From: UBA7803 sp040219935
GTDB lineage: Bacteria > Pseudomonadota > Gammaproteobacteria > Pseudomonadales > Azotimanducaceae
DNA length: 64,000 bases
NCBI GenBank assembly: GCA_040219935.1
Contig: JAVJUA010000068.1
Coordinates: forward strand, 62,001-126,000
Direction: 5' to 3'
A program made the translations under genes and the position numbers. The notes below the pieces were generated by a model. It was not told the DNA's origin and did no database searches. It saw nothing but the letters and a program-made list of their open reading frames with translations. This document shows, piece by piece, positions 53,025 to 61,400 of this stretch (position 1 is its first letter; every line of letters starts with the position of its first letter).

Positions 53025-53651
53025 ATGGCCGGGCTTACCATCGCGCTGAACCGTGGCCGGATTCTGGCCGAGTGCCTGCCGCTGCTGGCGGCCGCCGGCA
53101 TCCGCCCCGCTGAAGACATCGACGGCAGCCGCAAGCTGGTGTTCGAGACCGCCGAGGGCGGCCATACGCTGGTGGTGATGCGCGGCTCCGACGTGCCGAC
53201 CTACGTGGAGTTCGGGGCGGCGGACGTGGGCATCGTCGGCAAGGACACGTTGCTCGAACATCCGGGTGACGGCTTCTACGAGCGGCTCGATCTCGGCATC
53301 GGCCGATGCCGGCTGATGACGGCGGCACCGGTGGGTGCTCGACTCGACGCCCGGCCGCTGCGGGTGGCTACCAAATTCGTGCGGGTTGCGCGCGACTACT
53401 TCGAACAGCAGGGCCGCCAGGTCACCATCATCCCGCTGTCGGGGGCCATGGAGATCGCGCCGCTGATGAACCTGGCCGACTGCATCGTCGACATCGTCGA
53501 CACGGGCAACACCCTGAAGGCCAACGGCCTGGAAGCGCTGGACACCATTGCCGAGATCAGCACCCGTCTGATCGTCAACCGCGCCTCGATGAAGACCCGG
53601 TTCGACGCCGTGCAGGGACTGATCGAAGCATTGCGGGGGCAGCTGCGATGA
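53025..53651 (+). CDS. hisG: ATP phosphoribosyltransferase, short form
   Basis: 208 aa from ATG 53025. First step of histidine synthesis, joining ATP and PRPP. The length and the absence of the C-terminal regulatory ACT-like domain make it a HisG-S type, which works only with the HisZ regulatory subunit; hisZ is not in this window. Motifs: IALNRGRILAECLPLL, GAADVGIVGKDTLLEH and the PRPP site DIVDTGNTLKANGLE. Overlaps hisD by 4 nt. Confidence 0.95.
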   Translation: MAGLTIALNRGRILAECLPLLAAAGIRPAEDIDGSRKLVFETAEGGHTLVVMRGSDVPTYVEFGAADVGIVGKDTLLEHPGDGFYERLDLGIGRCRLMTAAPVGARLDARPLRVATKFVRVARDYFEQQGRQVTIIPLSGAMEIAPLMNLADCIVDIVDTGNTLKANGLEALDTIAEISTRLIVNRASMKTRFDAVQGLIEALRGQLR

Positions 53652-54967
53652 CGCTGGCGCTGCGCCGCCTGGCCACCGATCAGGCCGACTTCGACGGCGT
53701 GCTGGCGGCGCTCCTGCATTGGGACGTGAGCGTGGACGGTGAGGTGAACCGGATCGCCGCCGACATCATCGAGCAGGTGCGCCGGGATGGCGACGCGGCG
53801 TTGCTCGCGCTCACCGCGCGGCTCGACCGCTGGCAGCCGAACGTCGCCGCCCTACGCCTGACCGCAGACGACTTCGAGAGCGCCTATCGTGATCTGCCCA
53901 GCGCCGAACGTGCCGCCCTGGAATCGGCCGGCGAGCGCATCGATGCCTACCATCGGCACCAGTGCGGCGGCGACTGGGAGTTCACCGACGCCGCCGGCAA
54001 CCGTCTGGGGCAGAGGATCACGCCCCTGGACCGGGCCGGGCTGTACGTGCCCGGCGGTCAGGCCGCCTACCCATCCACGGTGCTGATGACGGCCATACCG
54101 GCCCGGGTGGCCGGGGTCGGCGAGGTGGTGATGACGGTGCCCACGCCGGACGGCGTGCGCAACCCGCTGGTGCTGGCGGCCGCCCATGTCGCCGGCATCC
54201 GAACCGGATTCGCCATCGGCGGTGCCCAGGCCGTGGCGGCGCTGGCGTTCGGCACCGCCACCGTGCCGCGGGTGGACAAGATCGTGGGTCCGGGCGGCGC
54301 CTTCGTCGCGGCCGCCAAGCGGCTGGTGTTCGGGCAGGTGGGCATTGACGTGATCGCCGGGCCCAGCGAGGTGCTCATCATCGCCGACGGTTCGGCCCCC
54401 GCCGACTGGCTGGCCTACGACCTGTTCTCGCAGGCCGAGCACGATGCGGCGGCGCAGGCGATCCTGCTGTGTCCCGATGCCGGCTATCTGGACGCGGTCT
54501 ATCTGGCCCTGCAGCGGCTGCTGCCGGCGCGGCCGCGGGCGGCCACCATCCGTGCCTCTCTGGAGGGCCGCGGCGCGCTGATTCGCACCCGCGATCTGAC
54601 CGAAGCCGTGGCGCTGGCCAACCGCATCGCGCCCGAGCACCTCGAGCTCGCGGTGGCCGATCCGGATGCGCTGCTCGGCGGCATCCGCCATGCCGGGGCC
54701 ATCTTCGTCGGCGCCCACTCCCCGGAGGTGGTGGGCGATTACGCGGCCGGCCCCAGCCATGTGCTGCCCACCTTCGGCACCGCCCGGTTCTCGTCGCCGC
54801 TCGGCGTCTACGACTTCCAGAAGCGAAGCAGCGTGATCCGCATGAGCGCGGACGGGGTCGAGTCGGTGGCCCGCACCGCCGCGCTGCTGGCCCGCGGCGA
54901 GGGCCTGGAGGCCCATGCCCGCTCCGCCGAGGTTCGCATCCGCGGCGTCGATCACAACGGCGATTGA
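53648..54967 (+). CDS. hisD: Histidinol dehydrogenase
   Basis: 439 aa. Zinc-dependent double oxidation of L-histidinol to L-histidine with NAD. Conserved stretches: GLYVPGGQAAYPSTVLMTAI, AIGGAQAVAALAFGT, VDKIVGPGGAFVAAAKR, DLFSQAEHDAAAQA and catalytic RIAPEHLEL (His-Glu), plus Zn-ligand region HSPEVVGDYAAGPSHVLPT. Follows hisG directly. hisC, the usual next gene in pseudomonads, is missing here. Confidence 0.96.
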   Translation: MTLALRRLATDQADFDGVLAALLHWDVSVDGEVNRIAADIIEQVRRDGDAALLALTARLDRWQPNVAALRLTADDFESAYRDLPSAERAALESAGERIDAYHRHQCGGDWEFTDAAGNRLGQRITPLDRAGLYVPGGQAAYPSTVLMTAIPARVAGVGEVVMTVPTPDGVRNPLVLAAAHVAGIRTGFAIGGAQAVAALAFGTATVPRVDKIVGPGGAFVAAAKRLVFGQVGIDVIAGPSEVLIIADGSAPADWLAYDLFSQAEHDAAAQAILLCPDAGYLDAVYLALQRLLPARPRAATIRASLEGRGALIRTRDLTEAVALANRIAPEHLELAVADPDALLGGIRHAGAIFVGAHSPEVVGDYAAGPSHVLPTFGTARFSSPLGVYDFQKRSSVIRMSADGVESVARTAALLARGEGLEAHARSAEVRIRGVDHNGD

Positions 54968-54996
54968 AGCCGCGCCGATCGACGCGGCGGCCGCCG

Positions 54997-56058
54997 TCAG
55001 CTCGGCGGTGACGGACGCTCCCCCGACAGTGCGTCGACCGTCAGCGCCTCCTGGCCGCGCAGGATGTCCAGCCGGATGGTCGAGCCGGGCGTGGTGTGGG
55101 CGATCAGGCGGCTGACCACCGCAGAGCTGACCGCTGGCTGGTCGTTGATGGCGATGATCAGGTCGCCCACCAGCAGCCCCGCGAGGTGCGCTGGCCCTTC
55201 CTGCAGCACGCCGGTGACCTCGAGACCGACGCCCATGCCGGGCGCCGGGGTGCCGGAGAGCTGGATGCCGAGCCAGCCGCGCGTGACCCGGCCGGTCTCG
55301 ACGATCTCGTTGAGCACGGCCATGGCGAGCTGCGCCGGGATGGCGAAGCCGATGCCTTCGGAGCCGCCGGAGCGGCTGAAGATCAGGGTGTTGATGCCGA
55401 TCAGATTGCCGGCGGCGTCGATCAGCGCTCCGCCCGAGTTGCCCGGGTTGATCGCGGCATCGGTCTGGATGAAGTCGTCGTAGGGGCTGACGCTGATGCC
55501 GGTGCGGCCCTTGGCGCTGATGATGCCGGACGACACGGTCTGGCCGATGCCGAACGGGTTGCCGATGGCCAGCGCGATGTCGCCCACCTGCACCGAGTCG
55601 GAGGTGCCGAGCGGAATCGGCGCCAGGCCGGATGCCTCCACCTTGATCACGGCCAGGTCGGTCTCGGGGTCGGTGCCCACCACCCTGGCGATGGTGGCCT
55701 GGCCGTTGTTGAAGGCCACCAGAATCTCGTCGGCACCGGCAATGACGTGGTTGTTGGTGAGGATGTAGCCATCCTCCCGGACCACGACGCCCGAGCCGAG
55801 CGCGCTCTGCAGGTGGTTGTTCTCGCGGCTCGAGAAGCGCTCGCACCAGGCCTGGAAGCGCGGCAGCTGGCAGATCGGCGGGGTGACCACCTTGCTCGAG
55901 TAGATGTTGACCACGGCTGGGGCCGCGCGTTGCACGGCGGCGGCGAACCCCGGATGGGCCGGGTCCGCGGGTTCGGGCCGCACCAGCACCATGACGGCGA
56001 GGCCGACCACGGCGCCCACCAGGGCGGGCATCAGCACGTAACGCAGCAGTTCACGCAT
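54997..56058 (-). CDS. degS: Membrane-anchored serine protease DegS/AlgW
   Basis: 353 aa. One N-terminal membrane helix (about 7-26) anchors a periplasmic trypsin-like domain with triad His104 (LTNNHVIAGADE), Asp134 (PETDLAVIK) and Ser208 (INPGNSGGALID). A single C-terminal PDZ domain (about 258-345) with LGIQLSG and LLVGDLIIAINDQPA gives the DegS/AlgW layout. It cleaves the RseA/MucA anti-sigma factor when misfolded porins bind the PDZ, starting the sigma-E response. Convergent with hisD, divergent from zapE. Confidence 0.93.
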   Translation of the reverse strand: MRELLRYVLMPALVGAVVGLAVMVLVRPEPADPAHPGFAAAVQRAAPAVVNIYSSKVVTPPICQLPRFQAWCERFSSRENNHLQSALGSGVVVREDGYILTNNHVIAGADEILVAFNNGQATIARVVGTDPETDLAVIKVEASGLAPIPLGTSDSVQVGDIALAIGNPFGIGQTVSSGIISAKGRTGISVSPYDDFIQTDAAINPGNSGGALIDAAGNLIGINTLIFSRSGGSEGIGFAIPAQLAMAVLNEIVETGRVTRGWLGIQLSGTPAPGMGVGLEVTGVLQEGPAHLAGLLVGDLIIAINDQPAVSSAVVSRLIAHTTPGSTIRLDILRGQEALTVDALSGERPSPPS

Positions 56059-56145
56059 GGCGGGGAAGTTAGCAGAATTGCCTCTTGGTGTAATGCCGGA
56101 GCACAGGCTAAAGTCCGCGCCATTGCAGCAAAAGTGTCAGCGAAA

Positions 56146-57270
56146 GTGTCAGCAGAACACGCCGTGGCGGGGGCCGACTCGCCGCGTTCCAGATACCAGC
56201 AGCTCTTGCGCACCGGGAAGATTTCGCCTGATCCGGCGCAGGCAGAGGTCGTCGACCTGCTGGAGGCCGTGTTCGACCGCCTGACCAGCGCCCGCAACGA
56301 GCGGCCCAGCCTGCTCAGCCGCCTGCTGCCGCGCCAGCGGCGTGCCGTGGAGCCGGTTCGTGGCCTGTACATGTGGGGCGGTGTCGGGCGTGGCAAGACC
56401 ATGCTGATGGATCTGTTCTACGAGTGCCTGCCCGCGGACGACCGGCTGCGCATGCACTTCCACCGCTTCATGCACCGTGTGCATCGCGACCTGCGGGACC
56501 TGGCGGGCAACGCCAACCCGCTGCAGCAGGTGGCGGACCGTTTCGCCCGGGAGTCGAGCGTGCTCTGCTTCGACGAGTTCTTCGTCTCCGACATCGGCGA
56601 CGCCATGATTCTCGCGGAGCTGCTGGAAGGCCTGTTCCGACGCGGGGTGACCCTGGTCGCCACGTCGAACGTGCGTCCTGACCTGCTCTATCGGGACGGA
56701 CTGCAGCGGCGCCGCTTTCTGCCGGCCATCGCCCTGTTGGAGAAGCACACGCAGGTGTTCGAAGTGGGCGGCGACGTCGATTATCGGCTGCGGGTGCTGG
56801 AGCGGGCCGAGATCTTCCATGCCCCCCTGGACCGGGAGGCGGAGGAGAGCCTGCGCCGCAGCTTCGAGGCGCTGGCGCCGGACGCGCCGGAGCGGGACGT
56901 GGTGCTGGAGGTGGAGGGCCGGCCGCTGCGGGCTCGGTTCGTGGCCGAGGACGTGGCCTGGTTCGAGTTCGCCGAACTCTGTGAAGGGCCCCGCAGCCAG
57001 AACGACTACATCGAGTTGGCGCGCTGCTTTCACGCGGTGCTGGTATCCAACGTGCGCCGGTTCACCTCGCGCAACGAGGATGCGGCCCGACGCTTTATCA
57101 GTTTGGTTGACGAGTTCTACGATCGCGGCGTGAAGCTGATTCTGTCCGCCGAAGTGCCGGTGGACGAACTGTATGCCGGGGAGCGGCTGCGCTTCGAGTT
57201 CGAGCGGACGGAGAGTCGGCTGCTGGAAATGCAGTCGCACGAGTACCTCGCCCGTACTCACCTGGCCTGA
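56146..57270 (+). CDS. zapE: Cell division protein ZapE (AFG1-like ATPase)
   Basis: 374 aa from GTG 56146, matching the E. coli length; in-frame GTGs at 56134 and 56164 are alternatives and none has a good Shine-Dalgarno. AFG1-type ATPase: Walker A GGVGRGKT (78-85), MDLFYECLP, MHFHRFMHRVH, Walker B VLCFDEFFVSDIGDAMI and sensor VATSNVRPDLLYRDGLQR. ZapE affects FtsZ ring constriction. A short direct repeat (AAAGTGTCAGC twice, about 56132-56154) overlaps the start region. Confidence 0.9.
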   Translation: MSAEHAVAGADSPRSRYQQLLRTGKISPDPAQAEVVDLLEAVFDRLTSARNERPSLLSRLLPRQRRAVEPVRGLYMWGGVGRGKTMLMDLFYECLPADDRLRMHFHRFMHRVHRDLRDLAGNANPLQQVADRFARESSVLCFDEFFVSDIGDAMILAELLEGLFRRGVTLVATSNVRPDLLYRDGLQRRRFLPAIALLEKHTQVFEVGGDVDYRLRVLERAEIFHAPLDREAEESLRRSFEALAPDAPERDVVLEVEGRPLRARFVAEDVAWFEFAELCEGPRSQNDYIELARCFHAVLVSNVRRFTSRNEDAARRFISLVDEFYDRGVKLILSAEVPVDELYAGERLRFEFERTESRLLEMQSHEYLARTHLA

Positions 57271-57289
57271 GAGGGTGGTTCGCGCGGTT

Positions 57290-57423
57290 CGTCCCGGGAA
57301 GCGACCTCCGCGCCCCCGCTCAGCCGCTCCGCGGTACCCTCGGTCGCCGATGTTGCCCGCTGCGCGGTCAAATCGGCTCCCTCGGCTTCGCTCAAAGGTG
57401 CGCGGAGGTCGCTTCCCGGGACG
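57290..57423. repeat. 134-nt element bounded by 24-bp perfect inverted repeats
   Basis: Bases 57290-57313 are the exact reverse complement of 57400-57423, enclosing 86 nt that has no open frame. The structure begins 20 nt after the zapE stop and sits upstream of rplM. It resembles a small non-autonomous element (MITE-like) or a long-range RNA stem; no target-site duplication was recognised and no second copy seen in this window. Confidence 0.7.
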
Positions 57424-57547
57424 CCCCAGCCATCGCTGCTCTCACGCCAGGTGGGTGCGGGTGAGGGACATCCGGGGGCGCGCCCCGCAGGGTGCGCTCC
57501 CGCCGCCGATCGCGGGGATCGAAGCGCGGACTTGGCTGACCGGCATC

Positions 57548-57573
57548 GGCGCCCGCCCCCCGTGTCGGGCGCC
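57548..57573 (+). terminator. G+C-rich hairpin just upstream of the rplM promoter
   Basis: An 8-bp perfect stem (57548-57555 with 57566-57573) around a 10-nt loop, followed by ATTGTAAA. It could end zapE transcription, though the T-run is missing, or be a regulatory structure abutting the -35 box. Confidence 0.35.
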
Positions 57574-57574
57574 A

Positions 57575-57603
57575 TTGTAAAGGCGATACCACTTCGCTAG
57601 ACT
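57575..57603 (+). promoter_or_regulatory. Sigma-70-type promoter of rplM-rpsI
   Basis: TTGTAA (57575-57580) and TAGACT (57598-57603) with a 17-nt spacer. Start of transcription would be near 57610, leaving a leader of only about 20 nt before the rplM ATG. Confidence 0.6.
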
Positions 57604-57631
57604 TCGCGCCTCCAAAAATCCGGGCAACCTC

Positions 57632-58060
57632 ATGAAAACGGTAAGCATGCGGGCGGAGGACGTCCGGCATTCCTGGTACGTCGTCGACGCCGCCGACAAG
57701 ACCCTGGGCCGGCTCGCTACCGAGCTCGCGCATCGCCTGCGGGGCAAGCACAAGCCGCAGTACACCCCCCACGTCGATACCGGCGACTACATCGTGGTCG
57801 TCAATGCCGAGAAGGTGCGGGTCACTGGCAACAAGACCACCGATAAGATCTACTATCGGCACAGCGGCTACCCGGGCGGTATCAAGAGCATCAGCTTCGA
57901 GCATCTGCGGGACAGCCGCCCCGAGCGCATCATCGAGACGGCGGTGAAGGGCATGCTGCCCCGGAACTCGCTCGGCCGAGCCATGCTCAAGAAGCTGAAG
58001 GTGTACGCCGGCAGCGAGCACCCGCACAGCGCCCAGCAACCCGAAACCCTGGACATCTAA
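57632..58060 (+). CDS. rplM: 50S ribosomal protein L13
   Basis: 142 aa, the full bacterial length. Diagnostic stretches: WYVVDAADKTLGRLATELAH, RGKHKPQYTPHVDTGDYIVV, VTGNKTTDKIYYRHSGYPGG and MLPRNSLGRAMLKKLKVYAG. An early 50S assembly protein. Followed by rpsI 3 nt later as the standard operon. In E. coli L13 represses its own operon mRNA; the very short leader deduced here gives little room for a large leader structure. Confidence 0.98.
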   Translation: MKTVSMRAEDVRHSWYVVDAADKTLGRLATELAHRLRGKHKPQYTPHVDTGDYIVVVNAEKVRVTGNKTTDKIYYRHSGYPGGIKSISFEHLRDSRPERIIETAVKGMLPRNSLGRAMLKKLKVYAGSEHPHSAQQPETLDI

Positions 58061-58063
58061 CCC

Positions 58064-58456
58064 ATGGCAGCGACTCAGAACTACGGCACCGGCCGCCGCA
58101 AGACCTCCACCGCGAGGGTATTCGTTCGGCCCGGCTCCGGCGCCATCACCGTGAACAACCTGCCATTGGACAAGTACTTCGGGCGCGAGACCTCGCGCAT
58201 GATCGTCCGCCAGGCGCTGGAAGTGGTTGAGCTGGTCGACAAGGTCGACGTCAAGGTCACCGTGCGCGGCGGCGGCAACTCCGGCCAGGCCGGCTCCATT
58301 CGTCACGGCATCGCCCGGGCGCTGGTGGAGCATGACGAGGGCCTTCGGGTGCCTCTGCGCAGGGCCGGCTTCCTGACCCGGGACGCCCGTGAAGTGGAGC
58401 GTAAGAAGGTGGGCCTGCGCAAGGCGCGCAAGCGTCCGCAGTACTCGAAGCGCTAA
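58064..58456 (+). CDS. rpsI: 30S ribosomal protein S9
   Basis: 130 aa. NYGTGRRKTSTARVFVRPGS start, KYFGRETSRMIVRQ, GGGNSGQAGSIRHGIARAL and the basic C-terminal tail ending RKRPQYSKR, which reaches the P-site tRNA. Cotranscribed with rplM. Followed by a hairpin and then petA. Confidence 0.98.
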   Translation: MAATQNYGTGRRKTSTARVFVRPGSGAITVNNLPLDKYFGRETSRMIVRQALEVVELVDKVDVKVTVRGGGNSGQAGSIRHGIARALVEHDEGLRVPLRRAGFLTRDAREVERKKVGLRKARKRPQYSKR

Positions 58457-58470
58457 CGTCCGAGTTCGAC

Positions 58471-58496
58471 CCGGCGCTCCAACCGGAGCACGCCGG
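58471..58496 (+). terminator. Hairpin after rpsI
   Basis: CCGGCG-CTCC pairs with GGAG-(CA)-CGCCGG around an AACC loop, with a 2-nt bulge, 15 nt after the rpsI stop. No T-run follows, so termination strength is uncertain. Confidence 0.35.
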
Positions 58497-58597
58497 CACA
58501 ACCGACAGGAACAGGCTACTTCCGGGCCGCGAAAGCGGTCCGGCATGTCGGGTGTGTGTTAAACTCGTGCGTCTTTGAAAACTCGGTGGAGCATGGT

Positions 58598-59254
58598 GTG
58601 AGCCAGGGCGATCAGGTGAAGAAGCCGACCGCGGAGCAACTCGCGGCAAGCATCGATACTGCAGGCATCAACAAGCAGCGGCGGTACTTCCTGATTGGCG
58701 CTACAGCCGTGGTGGGCGGCCTCGGCGTGGTGGGGGCGGCGGTGCCGTTCGTCGCATCCTGGCAGCCGAGCGCCAAGGCCCGCGCGTTGGGTGCGCCGGT
58801 GACCGTAGACATCAGCAAGCTGCGTCCCGGTGAGATGCTCGGCCCCGTGCCGGCGTGGCGCGGGCAGCCGATCTTCGTGCTCTACCGCACCGAGGAGGCG
58901 ATCGCCCGCCTCGAGCAGGAAAACGACGACCTCGCGGATCCGAACTCGACCAACCCGGAGATGCAGCCGGGTTACGCCCAGAATCCCTACCGGGCCAAGC
59001 GGCCGGAGATCGGCATCTACGTCGGGTTGTGCACCCACCTCGGCTGCTCGCCGGCCTACCATGGTGAAGTGGTTCCCGAGCCCTTCGATCCGAACTGGCA
59101 GGGCGGCTTCTTCTGCCCCTGTCACGGGTCTCGATTCGATCTCGCCGGTCGGGTGGTCAAGGGCGTGCCGGCTCCGGACAACCTCCCGGTCCCCCCGTAC
59201 CAGTTTCTGAGCGACACCGTGGTGCTGATCGGAGAAGACGAGGAGACCGCCTGA
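58598..59254 (+). CDS. petA: Ubiquinol-cytochrome c reductase, Rieske iron-sulfur subunit
   Basis: 218 aa from GTG 58598, chosen over in-frame GTGs at 58556, 58586 and 58616 because GGAG lies 6 nt upstream. N-terminal QRRYFLIGATAVVGGLGVVG is a Tat-type signal anchor. The [2Fe-2S] ligands are in CTHLGC (145-150) and CPCHGS (173-178). A proteobacterial insertion (about 104-135) lies before the cluster. Carries electrons from ubiquinol to cytochrome c1. TTAAACT at 58559-58565 may hold the -10. Overlaps petB by 1 nt. Confidence 0.95.
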   Translation: MSQGDQVKKPTAEQLAASIDTAGINKQRRYFLIGATAVVGGLGVVGAAVPFVASWQPSAKARALGAPVTVDISKLRPGEMLGPVPAWRGQPIFVLYRTEEAIARLEQENDDLADPNSTNPEMQPGYAQNPYRAKRPEIGIYVGLCTHLGCSPAYHGEVVPEPFDPNWQGGFFCPCHGSRFDLAGRVVKGVPAPDNLPVPPYQFLSDTVVLIGEDEETA

Positions 59255-60534
59255 TGGCCGAGATGCCGCGCAAGGAGGGCCGGGTCGCCGCCGGCTGGAA
59301 CAGCTTCATCGGCTGGGTCGACGAACGCTTCCCCCTCACCGAGACGTTCGAGTACCACATGTCGCGGTACTGGGCGCCCAAGAACTTCAACTTCTGGTAC
59401 CTGTTCGGCGTGCTGTCGATCGTGGTGCTGGTGAATCAGCTGCTCACCGGTATCTGGCTCACCATGAGCTACGTGCCCAGCGGCGACGGCGCGTTCGCGT
59501 CCGTCGAGTACATCATGCGCGACGTCGAGTACGGCTGGCTGCTGCGCTACCTGCACTCCACGGGCGCCTCGGCATTCTTCGTCGTCGTCTACCTGCACAT
59601 GTTCCGGGCGCTGATGTACGGCTCTTACCGCAAGCCGCGGGAGCTGCTGTGGCTCATCGGCATGGCCATATTCGTGGTGCTGATGGCCGAAGGGTTCTTC
59701 GGCTACCTGCTGCCCTGGGGCAACATGTCCTACTGGGGTGCGCAGGTGATCGTGTCTCTGGTGGGAGCCATTCCCGTCATCGGTCCCGATCTGATGGAGT
59801 GGGTTCGCGGCGACTTCCTGATGTCGGAGATCACGCTTAACCGCTTCTTCGCGCTGCACGTGGTGGCGCTGCCCCTGGTGCTGGTGATGCTGGTGTTCGT
59901 GCACATCGTCGCGCTGCACCACGTCGGCTCGAACAACCCCGACGGCGTCGACGTCAAGAAAAACAAGGACGAGAACGGCGTGCCGCTGGACGCCATCCCT
60001 TTCCATCCGTACTACACCATCGGTCACGACCTGCCGGCCATCGTCGCGTTCCTGTTCATCTTCTGCGCGGTGGTGTTCTTTGCACCCGAGATGGGCGGCT
60101 ACTTCCTCGAGAAGCCCAACTTCGAGCAGGCCAACCCGCTGAAGACTCCCGCGCACATCGCGCCGGTCTGGTACTACACCCCGTACTACGCCATGTTGCG
60201 CGCATCCACCTACCCGCTGTTCGGGCTCACGGCCAAGTTCTGGGGCTTTGTCGTGATGGCGGCCGCGATCCTGCTGCCGGCCGTTCTGCCCTGGCTCGAT
60301 CGCAGCCCGGTCAAGTCGATCCGCTACAAGGGCCTGGCGTCGAAGGTGATGCTGGCGCTGTTCGTGATCAGCTTCTTCATCCTCGGATACCTGGGCACGA
60401 TTCCCCCCTCCGCGCAGGCGACCATGCTGGCGCAGGCATGCACGGTCATTTACTTCGCCTACTTCGTGCTGATGCCCTGGTACACGCGAGCGGAGAAGAC
60501 CAAGCCCGTGCCCGAACGGGTCACCATGCGATGA
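59254..60534 (+). CDS. petB: Cytochrome b of the bc1 complex
   Basis: 426 aa integral membrane protein with eight helices and two b hemes. Heme-ligand histidines are in LHSTGASAFFVVVYLHMFR and in FFALHVVALPLVLVMLVFVHI. The Qo-site loop has the beta/gamma-proteobacterial PVWY variant (APVWYYTPYYAML) in place of PEWY. PWGNMSYWGAQVIVSLVGAI is the cd-helix. Part of petABC; the ATGs of neighbours overlap at both ends. Confidence 0.97.
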   Translation: MAEMPRKEGRVAAGWNSFIGWVDERFPLTETFEYHMSRYWAPKNFNFWYLFGVLSIVVLVNQLLTGIWLTMSYVPSGDGAFASVEYIMRDVEYGWLLRYLHSTGASAFFVVVYLHMFRALMYGSYRKPRELLWLIGMAIFVVLMAEGFFGYLLPWGNMSYWGAQVIVSLVGAIPVIGPDLMEWVRGDFLMSEITLNRFFALHVVALPLVLVMLVFVHIVALHHVGSNNPDGVDVKKNKDENGVPLDAIPFHPYYTIGHDLPAIVAFLFIFCAVVFFAPEMGGYFLEKPNFEQANPLKTPAHIAPVWYYTPYYAMLRASTYPLFGLTAKFWGFVVMAAAILLPAVLPWLDRSPVKSIRYKGLASKVMLALFVISFFILGYLGTIPPSAQATMLAQACTVIYFAYFVLMPWYTRAEKTKPVPERVTMR

Positions 60535-60542
60535 GGGTCAGC

Positions 60543-61394
60543 ATGCGCGACAAGAAGAACGACGGGAACCAAGGCATGACGAAGTTCGCAGTGCTTCGCC
60601 GCGGCCTGCTGGCCTCTCTGGCGCTGATGGCAGGCCTGATCGCTGTCCCTGCCCAGGTGTGGGCTGCGGCGTCGAACTATCCGATGGAGCCTATGAAGCC
60701 TAACCTGCAGGACCTGCCGTCGCTGCAGAATGGGTTCCGACTCTATGCGAACTACTGCCTGGCGTGCCATTCCCTCAAGTTCCAGCGCTACGAGCGCACC
60801 GCCAACGATCTCGGCATTCCCCACGACATCATGCTCGACAACCTCATCTTCACCGGCCAGAAGATCGGCGAGCACATGGTTTCGGCGATGGACCCGGAGT
60901 CGGCCAAGAACTGGTTCGGCGCGCCGCCGCCCGATCTCACCATGGTGGCGCGCGTGCGCGGCGCCGAATGGATCTACAACTATCTGAAGACCTTCTACCT
61001 CGACGACATGCGTCCGCTTGGCGTCAACAACAAGGTGTTCCCCAACGTCGGTATGCCGCATGCGCTCATCGAGCTGCAGGGCATCCAGCGCGAGGGCTGC
61101 ATCCAGGTGCCGAAGATTGCGCCCAACGGCGGCGAGATGCGCGACCCGCTCGCGCCTGGTACGCCGATCACCGAGGAGCAGTGCGGCCACCTGGTGCTCG
61201 AGGAGGGTAGTGGTGCCTACACGCCCGAGGAGTACGACCAGGCGGTGTACGACATCAGCAACTTCCTCTACTACGTGGGTGAGCCCAGCCGGCTCGAGCG
61301 TCATCGGCTCGGCGTGTACGTGCTGCTCTTCCTCCTGATTCTGTATGCATTCACCTGGCTGCTTGGCCGGGAATACCACAAGGCGGTTCGATAA
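60543..61394 (+). CDS. petC: Cytochrome c1
   Basis: 283 aa from ATG 60543, supported by GAGGG 5 nt upstream; ATG 60531 (overlapping petB as ATGA) and ATG 60576 are alternatives. A signal peptide (LLASLALMAGLIAVPAQVWA) precedes the heme-binding YCLACHSLKF (Cys72, Cys75, His76). A C-terminal helix (VYVLLFLLILYAFTWLLG) anchors the protein with its heme domain in the periplasm. Passes electrons from the Rieske centre to soluble or membrane cytochrome c. sspA follows by 6 nt. Confidence 0.95.
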   Translation: MRDKKNDGNQGMTKFAVLRRGLLASLALMAGLIAVPAQVWAAASNYPMEPMKPNLQDLPSLQNGFRLYANYCLACHSLKFQRYERTANDLGIPHDIMLDNLIFTGQKIGEHMVSAMDPESAKNWFGAPPPDLTMVARVRGAEWIYNYLKTFYLDDMRPLGVNNKVFPNVGMPHALIELQGIQREGCIQVPKIAPNGGEMRDPLAPGTPITEEQCGHLVLEEGSGAYTPEEYDQAVYDISNFLYYVGEPSRLERHRLGVYVLLFLLILYAFTWLLGREYHKAVR

Positions 61395-61400
61395 AAGCCA

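Larger units (their letters stand above)
57271..57631. other. zapE-rplM intergenic region (361 nt)
   Basis: No gene. Contents left to right: the 24-bp inverted-repeat element (57290-57423), an unassigned stretch, a GGCGCCCG/CGGGCGCC hairpin with 8-bp stem (57548-57573) and directly behind it the rplM promoter (57575-57603). Confidence 0.6.
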
